43,905 nt of DNA, from NCBI GenBank assembly GCA_009887095.1, contig QXYC01000022.1, positions 1-43,905 on the forward strand, given 5' to 3'. The position numbers and the translations under genes were made by a program. Positions 1 to 7,204 of the stretch are shown piece by piece; positions within the stretch are counted from its first letter, which is position 1, and each line of letters opens with the position of its first letter. A model generated the notes under the pieces. That model was given only the letters and a program-made list of their open reading frames with translations, ran no database searches and was not told where the DNA came from. This DNA is from Candidatus Poseidoniales archaeon (GTDB taxonomy: Archaea > Thermoplasmatota > Poseidoniia > Poseidoniales > Poseidoniaceae).

Positions 1-55
1 AGCACGCTTCGATGGCTCCTCCGACCATCCCTGCGCCAATTATTCCGACCTTCAT
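1..55 (-). CDS. Nucleotide-sugar (UDP-glucose-type) dehydrogenase, N-terminal fragment
   Basis: Only the first 18 codons lie in the window; the gene runs off the left edge on the minus strand. The residues read MKVGIIGAGMVGGAIE, a Rossmann beta-alpha-beta start with the GxGxxG NAD-binding motif. UDP-glucose/UDP-N-acetylsugar 6-dehydrogenases begin this way, but so do malate/lactate dehydrogenases and other NAD enzymes. The preference for a nucleotide-sugar dehydrogenase comes from the gene just upstream, a sugar-1-phosphate nucleotidyltransferase 39 bp away on the same strand, which would supply its substrate. The identity is therefore context-based. Confidence 0.5.
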   Translation of the reverse strand, partial: MKVGIIGAGMVGGAIEAC

Positions 56-94
56 GTGCCGTCCATGCAGCAGTTAGTTTTGTCCTTTGCTGTT

Positions 95-844
95 CTAATC
101 TCTAAACGGGTGTGGATTTAGTTTCCCCTCTGCCGCCATGATGGATGCTTGAAGAAGAGATTCCGGTGTGCCACAATCGACCCATGTTTCAGGGCCAACC
201 GTCAGCAACTTGGCACTCTGTGTTTGAACATACCTCCGAGTTACATCAGAAATTGAAAACCGTTCTTCCTTCTCATTCACACCTTGATCGACGTATGTCC
301 AGAACAGTTCATCGAACATGTAGATCCCACCAATCGCAAGATTTGATGGTGGGTTTTCAGGTTTTTCGACAATATCAATAACGACCCCATCCTTGTCGGC
401 CACCGCTACGCCAAAAGCTTCAGGGTTTTCTTCTTCTCTCGCCAGTAAGACGCAACCAGGGCGTTCCGCTTTCTTGCTGAAAAGTCTGACTTCATCCTCC
501 AATTCGATTGTGGTGATGTTATCTGAGAAGTAGACTAGAACCCGGCACTCTTCGTTGTACACCCTTGCTAGGTTCAGGGCATCGGCGACACCAGTTGGCT
601 CTTCTTCCAAGACATAGTGGATTCTTTCGTCAGGTAACCCTCCTCCGACGTGCTTTGCAATTTGCCCTATAAACTGGTTCGATATAATCGTGATATCTTT
701 GATACCCGCTCTGCGAATTGTCCCGAGTGCGTAATCGATTACTGGACGATTGTAGAGGGGCAGGAGTGTTTTTTGCGTATACTTTGTAAAAGGATACAGC
801 CGGCTTCCATGGCCACCGGCGAGGAGAATTGCCTTCACCTTCAT
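95..844 (-). CDS. Sugar-1-phosphate nucleotidyltransferase (RfbA/glucose-1-phosphate thymidylyltransferase type)
   Basis: The protein is 249 aa and starts at ATG 844; a TTG two codons upstream is also in frame. The N-terminus carries the nucleotidyltransferase signature: LLAGGHGSRLYPFT (G-G-x-G-S/T-R-L), then K-x-L-L-P-L-Y-N-R-P near residue 30. Later VYFSDNI occupies the metal/NTP-binding position where most family members have GDN, and EKPENPPSNLAIGGIYMFD matches the conserved EKP...G-x-Y segment. Known members join NTP and a hexose 1-phosphate to make NDP-sugar. It lies 16 bp after a small membrane-protein gene and 39 bp before a putative nucleotide-sugar dehydrogenase, suggesting a role in surface polysaccharide or glycolipid precursor supply. 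Length is about that of the catalytic domain alone; the exact base and sugar are not decided. Confidence 0.85.
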   Translation of the reverse strand: MKVKAILLAGGHGSRLYPFTKYTQKTLLPLYNRPVIDYALGTIRRAGIKDITIISNQFIGQIAKHVGGGLPDERIHYVLEEEPTGVADALNLARVYNEECRVLVYFSDNITTIELEDEVRLFSKKAERPGCVLLAREEENPEAFGVAVADKDGVVIDIVEKPENPPSNLAIGGIYMFDELFWTYVDQGVNEKEERFSISDVTRRYVQTQSAKLLTVGPETWVDCGTPESLLQASIMAAEGKLNPHPFRD

Positions 845-860
845 GTTCAACGGGAGCGCG

Positions 861-1547
861 TCATTCCTTTTGGCCTTGTCCCATCAGTTCGTCCACGGCC
901 CCATCCTTTGCATTTTTCTCAAACCAATCAGTGCGGACCAAGTCGCCCAACCGTTCTACCCCAGCTTCGATTAAGTCCAGATCCTTTGACTCCGCAGCGT
1001 TCCACTGTTCGTTTGCAACAGCACCGTATCGCTCATTCGCTTCGTTAACGAGGTGCTCAGAGCGGCGTAAATCACCTTCCAGCCCTTCATAGGCTCCTTC
1101 GGATTCCTTCACATCACGTCGCATCGTGGTTGAATCAAGTCGATCATTTTGCTTTCCACCCGTGAACCCCTTCTCATCTTGGCCACGGATGCTGCCGGTC
1201 ATCTTCTCGACTTGCATGTCGTTGAACGCCCCGGTTTCTGCCGCGAGCACGAGTTTCTGACGAACAGCACCTCCCTCGAGTAATTCTATATCGATGCCGA
1301 GTTGTTCCAGCATGGCTTCTTCTCTTTCCCATGACTGACGTGCATGGGCTCGGTAAACGAGGCTCAGTGAGAGGCAACACCCTGCGAAGAGACCCCAAAG
1401 GAGCGGCAACGGAGATCCCTGGCGCCACAACCAAAAGAGCGCTGCGCTCTCGCAGAACAGAATCAATGCCGCCATCCGGAATCGTCGGCTGGCGATGCCC
1501 TCTTCATCCTCGATGAATTGGAGATAGAGGGCAGCATCGTTTTGCAT
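861..1547 (-). CDS. Two-TM membrane protein with charged cytoplasmic tail, unknown function
   Basis: The protein is 228 aa and not recognised. I placed the start at ATG 1547 (MQNDAALYL) because GGTGG lies 4 nt upstream and this removes a 41-bp overlap with the preceding gene; an in-frame codon at 1598 would add 17 residues. Two hydrophobic segments lie near residues 25-42 and 46-63, forming a short membrane hairpin. After them comes a long hydrophilic, Glu/Arg-rich region predicted to be helical or coiled. The gene sits 10 bp downstream of a similar two-TM protein and 16 bp before the nucleotidyltransferase, so it is probably cotranscribed. The hairpin-plus-coil plan is shared with the next two upstream genes. 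Confidence 0.6.
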   Translation of the reverse strand: MQNDAALYLQFIEDEEGIASRRFRMAALILFCESAALFWLWRQGSPLPLLWGLFAGCCLSLSLVYRAHARQSWEREEAMLEQLGIDIELLEGGAVRQKLVLAAETGAFNDMQVEKMTGSIRGQDEKGFTGGKQNDRLDSTTMRRDVKESEGAYEGLEGDLRRSEHLVNEANERYGAVANEQWNAAESKDLDLIEAGVERLGDLVRTDWFEKNAKDGAVDELMGQGQKE

Positions 1548-1557
1548 GCTTCCACCA

Positions 1558-1866
1558 TCATGAAAGTATTTTTTCGGCTTTTTCGCGAAGCTGTTCATCT
1601 GAATCGGCCTCAGTCGACCAACCCAAATCGTTCAACGCCTGCAGCTTGCTTGCCGCAATGCTGTTCGACATACGCTCGAAAGCAAGTTGAATCAAGAGAA
1701 CAAAGACAAGGCTGGCTGCGACCCCAAACTGCCATCGCGTGAACCAGGCAACAGTGACAGAAATAATCACACCTTGAGCAATTGCCAGCCAAAGGCGTTG
1801 TTTAATCCGCACCGCAGAATCAAGACTGTCCAGAAGCCTTTGAGCCCCTTCCTTCTTCGTCGCCAT
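1558..1866 (-). CDS. Small two-TM protein, unknown
   Basis: The protein is 102 aa. The minus-strand ATG at 1866 is preceded by GTGGAAG at SD-like distance. Residues 1-22 are charged and helical, two hydrophobic segments cover about 25-42 and 46-63, and the last 35 residues are again charged (ending in REKAEKILS). The plan resembles the N-terminal half of the gene downstream, and the two may be diverged paralogues; that is inference from layout, not an alignment. No catalytic motif is visible. It is the fourth gene of a likely six-gene run. Confidence 0.6.
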   Translation of the reverse strand: MATKKEGAQRLLDSLDSAVRIKQRLWLAIAQGVIISVTVAWFTRWQFGVAASLVFVLLIQLAFERMSNSIAASKLQALNDLGWSTEADSDEQLREKAEKILS

Positions 1867-1905
1867 GGTTCTTCCACTCTTGTTCCATTCGTCAAGATGC
1901 CGGAG

Positions 1906-2520
1906 TCAGTCAAAGAGGTCTGCAAGGTACTGAGCATGATTACGCTGCGTCGCTTGAGAGCGGTTGGCGGGGCCCCTCCCGCCGATTGCAGGGCCATCTT
2001 GAACCAAAACACTGTCTTGGAGCATTAGTTTCTGGCGTGGCTCCATTGCTAATTTTTGAACCACCTCAGCAAGGGTGAGTTGAATCCTTGATGTCTGATC
2101 AGACTGCATGACCAACAAACGTTCCAAACTATCGAGCAAGGCCTCATTTCGATCACTGCGTGCCTCAATAGCTTTCGATTGAGCATTCATTGCCTGCTCT
2201 TGACGGCTGAGCAATTCCCTTGCAGCCGGGCTTCCAACAGCATCCCGTCGATTGATTTCCTCCATCGCTGTATGCAATTCTTGGTTTGTTTTTTGAAGAT
2301 GGAATTGTAGTTCTTCGATGTGCAACGAAGAGCGATGAAGGTGCTGTTTGAGCCCCCTGCTTTGTTCCATCAGTCGATGTTGTCGGGATCGATTTTGAGC
2401 AGATTCAACCAAAAACGCCGCTGCGACTGCACCGCCAAGGGCGAGCTCAGGACCAGTTCTTAATTCCATTAAAATCATCCAAGTCAAAGTTCCAAATACA
2501 AACGAACGCACAATTCCCAT
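1906..2520 (-). CDS. Membrane-anchored coiled-coil protein, unknown
   Basis: The protein is 204 aa with an ATG at 2520. Residues 3-20 and 25-40 are hydrophobic or small, giving one or two N-terminal membrane segments. From about residue 45 to 165 the chain is rich in Gln, Glu, His, Arg and Leu with heptad-like spacing, consistent with a long coiled coil. The last 30 residues are Gly/Pro-containing and polar. It is not a family I can name. It follows the 215-aa soluble gene by 80 bp and precedes the 102-aa two-TM gene by 39 bp on the same strand. A role in membrane-attached scaffolding would fit, but nothing in the sequence proves it. Confidence 0.6.
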   Translation of the reverse strand: MGIVRSFVFGTLTWMILMELRTGPELALGGAVAAAFLVESAQNRSRQHRLMEQSRGLKQHLHRSSLHIEELQFHLQKTNQELHTAMEEINRRDAVGSPAARELLSRQEQAMNAQSKAIEARSDRNEALLDSLERLLVMQSDQTSRIQLTLAEVVQKLAMEPRQKLMLQDSVLVQDGPAIGGRGPANRSQATQRNHAQYLADLFD

Positions 2521-2600
2521 ACTATGAAGTTAGGATTGCACGGTATAACCAATTGTTGCTTGGGGGCCCACGGAGCCCATCTCAAGGAGGTTTCAAATCT

Positions 2601-3248
2601 TCAAGCAATGGCAATGAAACAGTCGTCATCAATCTCAATTATGCCGCCTATTGCGAGGAGGTGATCGATGGCTTCATCGATTTCTTCAGGCATAACACCA
2701 TGTTCGTTCATGCCGTTGAAAATCACTTCGAGTGTCGCGAATGGTTCACCTTTCCCAATTTCGGCCTCGACAACAACAAGCAACATTTGACACGCTAAAG
2801 CAAGAAGCGGATCGTCACCCTCGTCGTCGGGGAGCAAATCGAGGAAGCTTGCTGCAGGGTGCATGAGTTCGTTGTTGCCTTTGGCCTTGAGCGGTGTCTG
2901 TTCTGGCGTCGTGGCACGTTGCCCGAGTCCTTTCATCGCCTTGTCGATGTCGAGGTTGAAACAATCGAAGATGTTCCGTTGATTTGGGTCGGATGCAGGT
3001 TCTTGCTCAGGCTCCATCCGCCGAGCAATTTGCTCCAATCGATGAAGGCGCTGTTCGACCGCGATGCGTTCTCGCGCAAGATCGATTGCAGCCAAATCCA
3101 GCGCCATATTGGCTTGCTCGATCAGCCACGCATCAAGATTCCAATGAGGGTCAACGCTCATCATGACTTCAGCAAGTCGCTGCACCTCTTTGGGCAGTGA
3201 CTCCAGTCGAACATGGGCTTCTGAGACCTCGTTCTGCTTGTCGCTCAT
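2601..3248 (-). CDS. Soluble protein with helical N-terminus and winged-helix-like C-terminus, unknown
   Basis: The protein is 215 aa. The start is ATG 3248, with GGAGAG 9 nt upstream. Residues 1-75 are helical and charged, followed by a Pro/Gln-rich linker near 75-130 that contains NIFDCFNLDIDKAMKGLG. The C-terminal 60 residues (pattern G-x-x-PEEIDEAIDHLLAIGGI then an acidic beta hairpin) resemble a winged helix-turn-helix, where a recognition helix is followed by a strand-turn-strand. There is no signal peptide or membrane segment. It is the first gene of the minus-strand run leading to the nucleotidyltransferase and could be its regulator or a partner of the coiled-coil proteins. Function is unknown. 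Confidence 0.6.
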   Translation of the reverse strand: MSDKQNEVSEAHVRLESLPKEVQRLAEVMMSVDPHWNLDAWLIEQANMALDLAAIDLARERIAVEQRLHRLEQIARRMEPEQEPASDPNQRNIFDCFNLDIDKAMKGLGQRATTPEQTPLKAKGNNELMHPAASFLDLLPDDEGDDPLLALACQMLLVVVEAEIGKGEPFATLEVIFNGMNEHGVMPEEIDEAIDHLLAIGGIIEIDDDCFIAIA

Positions 3249-3472
3249 GTTCTTAACTCTCCTACATGACGGCCTATGAAACCTTTCTCGACCCTACCAA
3301 CCATTGTTTCCATTCCGCAACCCTTTGACTGCGTTCATACAGCCGTCGGAGACCCCTTCCAATGGACGACAAGCTCAATGCTCCGCCACAACATGTCCAC
3401 TCAGCATCCCCATGCCCACAGCCATTCTGATGAGAGGGTCGCGTTCATGTAGGGGTTGCCCTTGCGAGAGGC

Positions 3473-4657
3473 ATGGGAAATTATCGGATTGGGGTTCTTC
3501 CCGGCGACGGCACAGGGCGAGAAGTGGCACTAGAGGCCCAACGAATTCTCAACGCAATCGAAGCGAACACGAATCATGGGTTTGAACAAACCGTCATTGA
3601 TTGTGGTGGCAAGCATTATCTCGATACAGGTGAAGAATGGGCAGAGGGCTCGTTTGAATTCTGTCGAGATGAGGCAGATGCAATCTATCTCGGAGCCATT
3701 GGGCACCCTGGCGCCCGGCTTCCTAACGGCGATCTTGCCGGTGGTTCTGTTATTCTTGGAATGCGCAGCGGTTTGGATTTGTACGCAAATCTCCGTCCTA
3801 TCAAACTCTACGAAGGCGTACCACACAAGGTGCACGGACGGTTCACTCAAATCTGGCAACCAGGCATGGTCGACATGACTGTCTTGCGTGAAAACACAGA
3901 AGGATTGTACCATTCTTTGCTGCGACGAAGCGCTGACCGAGCGCAAGGCCGAGACCCTTACGAACCTCCATCGATGGAATTCCCCGGCCTCAAAGGTGAA
4001 GTTGCCTACGACCCGCGTCCGATTTCGGAAGGTGGAAGCGAACGCTTGATTCGCATGGGCTTTGACATCGCCGAAACACGTAATGGAGCACCAATCGATG
4101 GTGTGAAGCGAGTTTCATGCATTGACAAATCCAACGTCACCCGTGGCTGTCAACTGTTTCGAAGAACGTTCGACAAAGTCGGAGAGCAGTATCCCGGTAC
4201 TGAGAAAGACTACGGTTACATTGACGCTTTCATGCAATGGCTCACTCGCTCGCCCGAGTCCTACGACGTTGTAGTCACCTCGAACATGTTTGGCGACATT
4301 GCCACCGATTTAGGCGCAGTTCTCCAGGGCGGCATGGGTATGGCTGCATCCGGAAACATTGGCGACGACCATGCATTCTTCGAACCAGTTCACGGCTCAG
4401 CTCCAAAATACGCAGGCATGAACAAGGTCAATCCAATTGCAACGATCAACTCCATTCAACTGATGATGGATTGGCTCGGTCGAAAGCACGGCGAGGATGA
4501 ACTCGTTCAAATCGGTCGAATGATCGATGAAAGCGTAGCCGACCACTTGCGAGACGGCAAAGGCCTCACCTATGATTTGGGTGGCGATGCTTCGTGCTCC
4601 GCCGTCGGTGAAAGCATCAGCTCCCGATTGGTTGCAAAACTCTCAGAAGAATTCTGA
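3473..4657 (+). CDS. Isocitrate/isopropylmalate dehydrogenase family enzyme
   Basis: The protein is 394 aa. The start is ATG 3473 after GAGAGGC, and the chain opens with YRIGVLPGDGTGREV, the family's beta-strand and NAD(P)-side loop. LDLYANLRPIKL near residue 103 is the substrate-binding R-x-x-x-N-L-R-P type segment, and LRENTEGLY is also classic. CIDKSNV (catalytic Lys) and SNMFGDIATDLGA (metal-binding Asp) are present, followed by FEPVHGSAPKYAGMN-type adenine-pocket residues. Family members oxidise and decarboxylate a 2-hydroxy acid (3-isopropylmalate, isocitrate, homoisocitrate or tartrate). The NLRP segment favours 3-isopropylmalate-like substrates, but no other leucine genes are nearby, so I do not assign leuB. 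It is convergent with the next gene, with 15 bp between stops. Confidence 0.85.
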   Translation: MGNYRIGVLPGDGTGREVALEAQRILNAIEANTNHGFEQTVIDCGGKHYLDTGEEWAEGSFEFCRDEADAIYLGAIGHPGARLPNGDLAGGSVILGMRSGLDLYANLRPIKLYEGVPHKVHGRFTQIWQPGMVDMTVLRENTEGLYHSLLRRSADRAQGRDPYEPPSMEFPGLKGEVAYDPRPISEGGSERLIRMGFDIAETRNGAPIDGVKRVSCIDKSNVTRGCQLFRRTFDKVGEQYPGTEKDYGYIDAFMQWLTRSPESYDVVVTSNMFGDIATDLGAVLQGGMGMAASGNIGDDHAFFEPVHGSAPKYAGMNKVNPIATINSIQLMMDWLGRKHGEDELVQIGRMIDESVADHLRDGKGLTYDLGGDASCSAVGESISSRLVAKLSEEF

Positions 4658-4672
4658 AGCGCCCACTTGTCA

Positions 4673-5416
4673 TCACGACGAAGTGAATTTTGCTGCAATG
4701 TGCTGCAAAGCATCAGCAAGCACCTGGTCGTTGTTGAACGCCTCATCGACAACGCTGTTTTCGATGTTTTTCAACATGTTTTGCACCACCCGAGTTAATT
4801 CGTCAACAATGGTGATGCTCCCCATTTTAGCGGAGCGAGACAGTGGATTCAAATCAATCACGATGACAGTTTTTCCCATGGCTACGAGCGCTTCACACCG
4901 GTCGCCGTCTTCCAAGGGGACCATGATCACATCTGAATCGAGGATGCCTTCCTTGGTGCAATTTGCCCGTGGCCCTTCCAGACCCGGGATGCGAGCATTT
5001 GGTTCCGCTCCGAGGATTTGAACATCGATTTGATGTTCCTTCTTGATGGCTTCAAGCCGTCCAATCAATGCAGCCATTCGCTCCGGTGTGCGGTAGAAAA
5101 TATTGATTTCAACCGGGCATGACAAACGCTCAGCAAGCATCAGCAGCGATTCTCCTGCAAGCGCAACTGCGTTTCCATTCAAACTGATGACAGGGCGCTG
5201 GGCCTTTCTGAGTGCAGCGTACGCCTGAACCGTCGCCATGTGAGCGCTTGGAATGGTGCGTTCACCAAGCAAGTAATCGTAGGCCTCACCTCGACCATGA
5301 GCAATCATTGCGCTCCCAGCGAGCAACCCATCTTTTTCAGCCTGTTCAAGACGATGGCGAAGAAGAAGCGACTGGTACCGCGGATGGCTAGGATCTGCAG
5401 CAAAATCACTCATCAT
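4673..5416 (-). CDS. 4-phosphopantoate--beta-alanine ligase (archaeal phosphopantothenate synthetase)
   Basis: The protein is 247 aa. The N-terminal pattern HPRYQSL..R, then SAMIAHGRGEAYDYLLGERT, matches the archaeal phosphopantothenate synthetase family (formerly DUF137). VISLNGNAVALAGE and the later EDGDRCEALVAMGKTVIVIDLNP are also characteristic. The enzyme condenses 4-phosphopantoate with beta-alanine using ATP, the archaeal route to CoA that replaces bacterial PanC. Two consecutive ATGs at 5416 and 5413 could start translation, with GGGGTGA just upstream. It lies 10 bp after the nadC-like gene on the same strand, so the two cofactor genes (NAD and CoA) probably share a transcript. Confidence 0.88.
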   Translation of the reverse strand: MMSDFAADPSHPRYQSLLLRHRLEQAEKDGLLAGSAMIAHGRGEAYDYLLGERTIPSAHMATVQAYAALRKAQRPVISLNGNAVALAGESLLMLAERLSCPVEINIFYRTPERMAALIGRLEAIKKEHQIDVQILGAEPNARIPGLEGPRANCTKEGILDSDVIMVPLEDGDRCEALVAMGKTVIVIDLNPLSRSAKMGSITIVDELTRVVQNMLKNIENSVVDEAFNNDQVLADALQHIAAKFTSS

Positions 5417-5426
5417 TTCACCCCGC

Positions 5427-6296
5427 TTAAACGCCGGACATCAGCATTGACATGTCGAGCGGCGCAACCCCTCGATTGATGGCGCTTGTCGAGAGCACAT
5501 CGAGGCCACATTCGTGCCACTGTTCGAGGTGTTCGAATTCAATTCCACCACTTGCCTCAAGGACAACATGTTCCCGCAACCCCATTTCGGTGAGTTCGCC
5601 TGCAACTTCCTTGCAGCGTTCAGGGCCAAAATTATCGAGCATGATGACGAGTTTCTTGACTCCCTCTTCGCGGCGTTGGGCCCACATTGCAGCAGCGATG
5701 ATTGCTTCCTTGTTTTCTCGGACCTCGATTTCAAGGAAGGCACCGCACGTCGAAGGGTCCACTTCTTGGAGGTAATTTGCAATGCGATTGGCGTGACCAT
5801 CCACATCTTGGAGCATCGATGCAAGGTCGTTCTCTTTGATCATCGTCGCATCACTTCGGTTCAATCGGTGTGTCAGTCCACCGCCTAGATGCACTGCCCA
5901 TTTGTCCATCAGCCCCCAGATTGTTTTCCGGGTGCATGCGATTTGCCCCGGCGCAATTGCTGACCATCGTTTTGCTTCGGTAGCAATGCCCGAAAGCTGG
6001 CCGAGAATATTGAGGATGCTTCGCTCCATGGCTAACACCGCTTCCTTATCTCCGGTTAGGGTGGCAATCTCGTCGCCTTTTGAGACCTTTTTCCCATCGC
6101 CCGCCCACCATGTTATCTTCAAGGAAGGTGCCCAAATCTGCAACATGTGGTCAATTGGAGAAGTTCCTACAATGATGCCATCCGCTCGCGCCACAATCGT
6201 GGCTTCGACGGGTTCACGGCCACCCATGAACGGCATGTCGATTCCATCATCAGCAAGGACAGCGCTAACCCATCGATCGAAACTTCCGAGCAACAT
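5427..6296 (-). CDS. nadC: Nicotinate-nucleotide diphosphorylase (carboxylating), quinolinate phosphoribosyltransferase
   Basis: From ATG 6296 the protein is 289 aa, the usual NadC length; an open frame continues upstream to a TTG at 6398 (323 aa) and the longer form cannot be excluded. Seen: ERSILNILGQLSGIAT (the family's S-x-x-N-x-L-x-x-x-S-G-I-A-T), CTRKTIWGLMDKWAVHLGGG (T-R-K-T with the basic residues that bind quinolinate), HRLNRSDATMIKEND (H-R-x-x-L-x-D-x-x-x-I-K-x-N-H equivalent), then EIEVRE, IMLDNF and LEASGGI barrel strands. The enzyme makes nicotinate mononucleotide from quinolinate and PRPP in de novo NAD synthesis. The CoA-biosynthesis gene follows 10 bp downstream. Confidence 0.92.
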   Translation of the reverse strand: MLLGSFDRWVSAVLADDGIDMPFMGGREPVEATIVARADGIIVGTSPIDHMLQIWAPSLKITWWAGDGKKVSKGDEIATLTGDKEAVLAMERSILNILGQLSGIATEAKRWSAIAPGQIACTRKTIWGLMDKWAVHLGGGLTHRLNRSDATMIKENDLASMLQDVDGHANRIANYLQEVDPSTCGAFLEIEVRENKEAIIAAAMWAQRREEGVKKLVIMLDNFGPERCKEVAGELTEMGLREHVVLEASGGIEFEHLEQWHECGLDVLSTSAINRGVAPLDMSMLMSGV

Positions 6297-6468
6297 CCTC
6301 GTCGGGCCGTCTTCTGCAGACCACAAGGCGTGTCCGCGGTCATGAGGGGGTCTGGATGCTTCGGCCACAAACAGTGCGGGGGGGTTTGTTGACTTCAAAC
6401 CCGTCGCTGACTTTGGCGGTTAGCGATGCAGTACAAGTTTTGATAAGGACACTGGAGGACTTTGCTTT

Positions 6469-7164
6469 ATGGAGACAGAGGGGCATTCATCACTCGATGA
6501 TGCCATGTTGCGGTCACATGTGATGGAGAGTGCAGTGATTCACATTTACGGGGCAGGGCTCAATCCTGATCGCCCAGCTCACAAGGCAGTCGGGGAACTA
6601 AAGGCCAAAGGGTGGGCATGCGCCCCAATTCACCCACGAGATGCTGGGGCCACCATCGAGGGCTTTCCCATTCGACCGCTTCTTGACGACGGGCTCACGC
6701 CGCGGGTTGTTGTTCTGTTTCTCGCACCTGAGCGGGCTCGAGGTGTTGTCCGTGATCTCATTGTGCGACTGGAACATGACGAGTTTCCACTTATCTGGTT
6801 TCAACGAGGGGCCGAGGATAACCAAGCAATCGAAGCCCTGGACGCCATGAATGCCCCGTACGTGGCCAATGACTGCATTGTCGAATACACCGGGCGCAAC
6901 AATTTTTCTTGCGCCGTCGAAGCGTTGCCTCAAACTTTCTGCCTCCAAACCGCTTCAGAGGATGGTGACGGATGTTCTGTATGGACCGTTCATAGCAGCC
7001 ATAACGCTCAACTTTCACCGCCAACACATGCTTTAGAATGGGTTGGTTCATTGGACGACCTTGCACATTCACAACACACCATCCCTCGCTACATTCGTTC
7101 GTTGCAAATTGAAGATGAAAGCACGCACGCACTCGTCGAACGTCTGACAAAACCTGAGCCATAA
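6469..7164 (+). CDS. CoA-binding domain (YccU-like) protein
   Basis: The protein is 231 aa with an ATG at 6469 and GGAGG 9 nt upstream. Residues 22-145 follow the CoA_binding_2 Rossmann pattern: IHIYGAGLNPDRPAHKAVGELKAKGW, then PIHPRDAGATIEGFPI, a VVVLFLAPERA strand, and PLIWFQRGAEDNQAIEAL (the W-x-Q-x-G-x-x-x-x-x-A loop), with NDCIVEY at the end of the domain. The remaining 85 residues are a nondescript extension. Family members bind CoA or a related nucleotide, but their biochemical role is mostly undefined. It is divergent from nadC and 40 bp upstream of the secreted protease. Confidence 0.75.
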   Translation: METEGHSSLDDAMLRSHVMESAVIHIYGAGLNPDRPAHKAVGELKAKGWACAPIHPRDAGATIEGFPIRPLLDDGLTPRVVVLFLAPERARGVVRDLIVRLEHDEFPLIWFQRGAEDNQAIEALDAMNAPYVANDCIVEYTGRNNFSCAVEALPQTFCLQTASEDGDGCSVWTVHSSHNAQLSPPTHALEWVGSLDDLAHSQHTIPRYIRSLQIEDESTHALVERLTKPEP

Positions 7165-7192
7165 CAGGGGTAGCGTTATGACGGACTGGAAT

Positions 7193-7198
7193 AAGGAG
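7193..7198 (+). promoter_or_regulatory. Shine-Dalgarno AAGGAG that fixes the protease start
   Basis: AAGGAG lies 6 nt before ATG 7205. The open frame extends upstream to ATG 7178, but that codon lacks an SD and would put nine charged residues before the signal peptide. The SD therefore supports translation from 7205. Confidence 0.7.
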
Positions 7199-7204
7199 AA
7201 GTCA

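Noticed and set aside
3249-3472. Possible small peptide gene in the gap before the dehydrogenase
   Set aside because: The only short plus-strand frames (such as 22 codons from 3363) have no SD or conserved character. The gap probably just holds the two divergent promoters.
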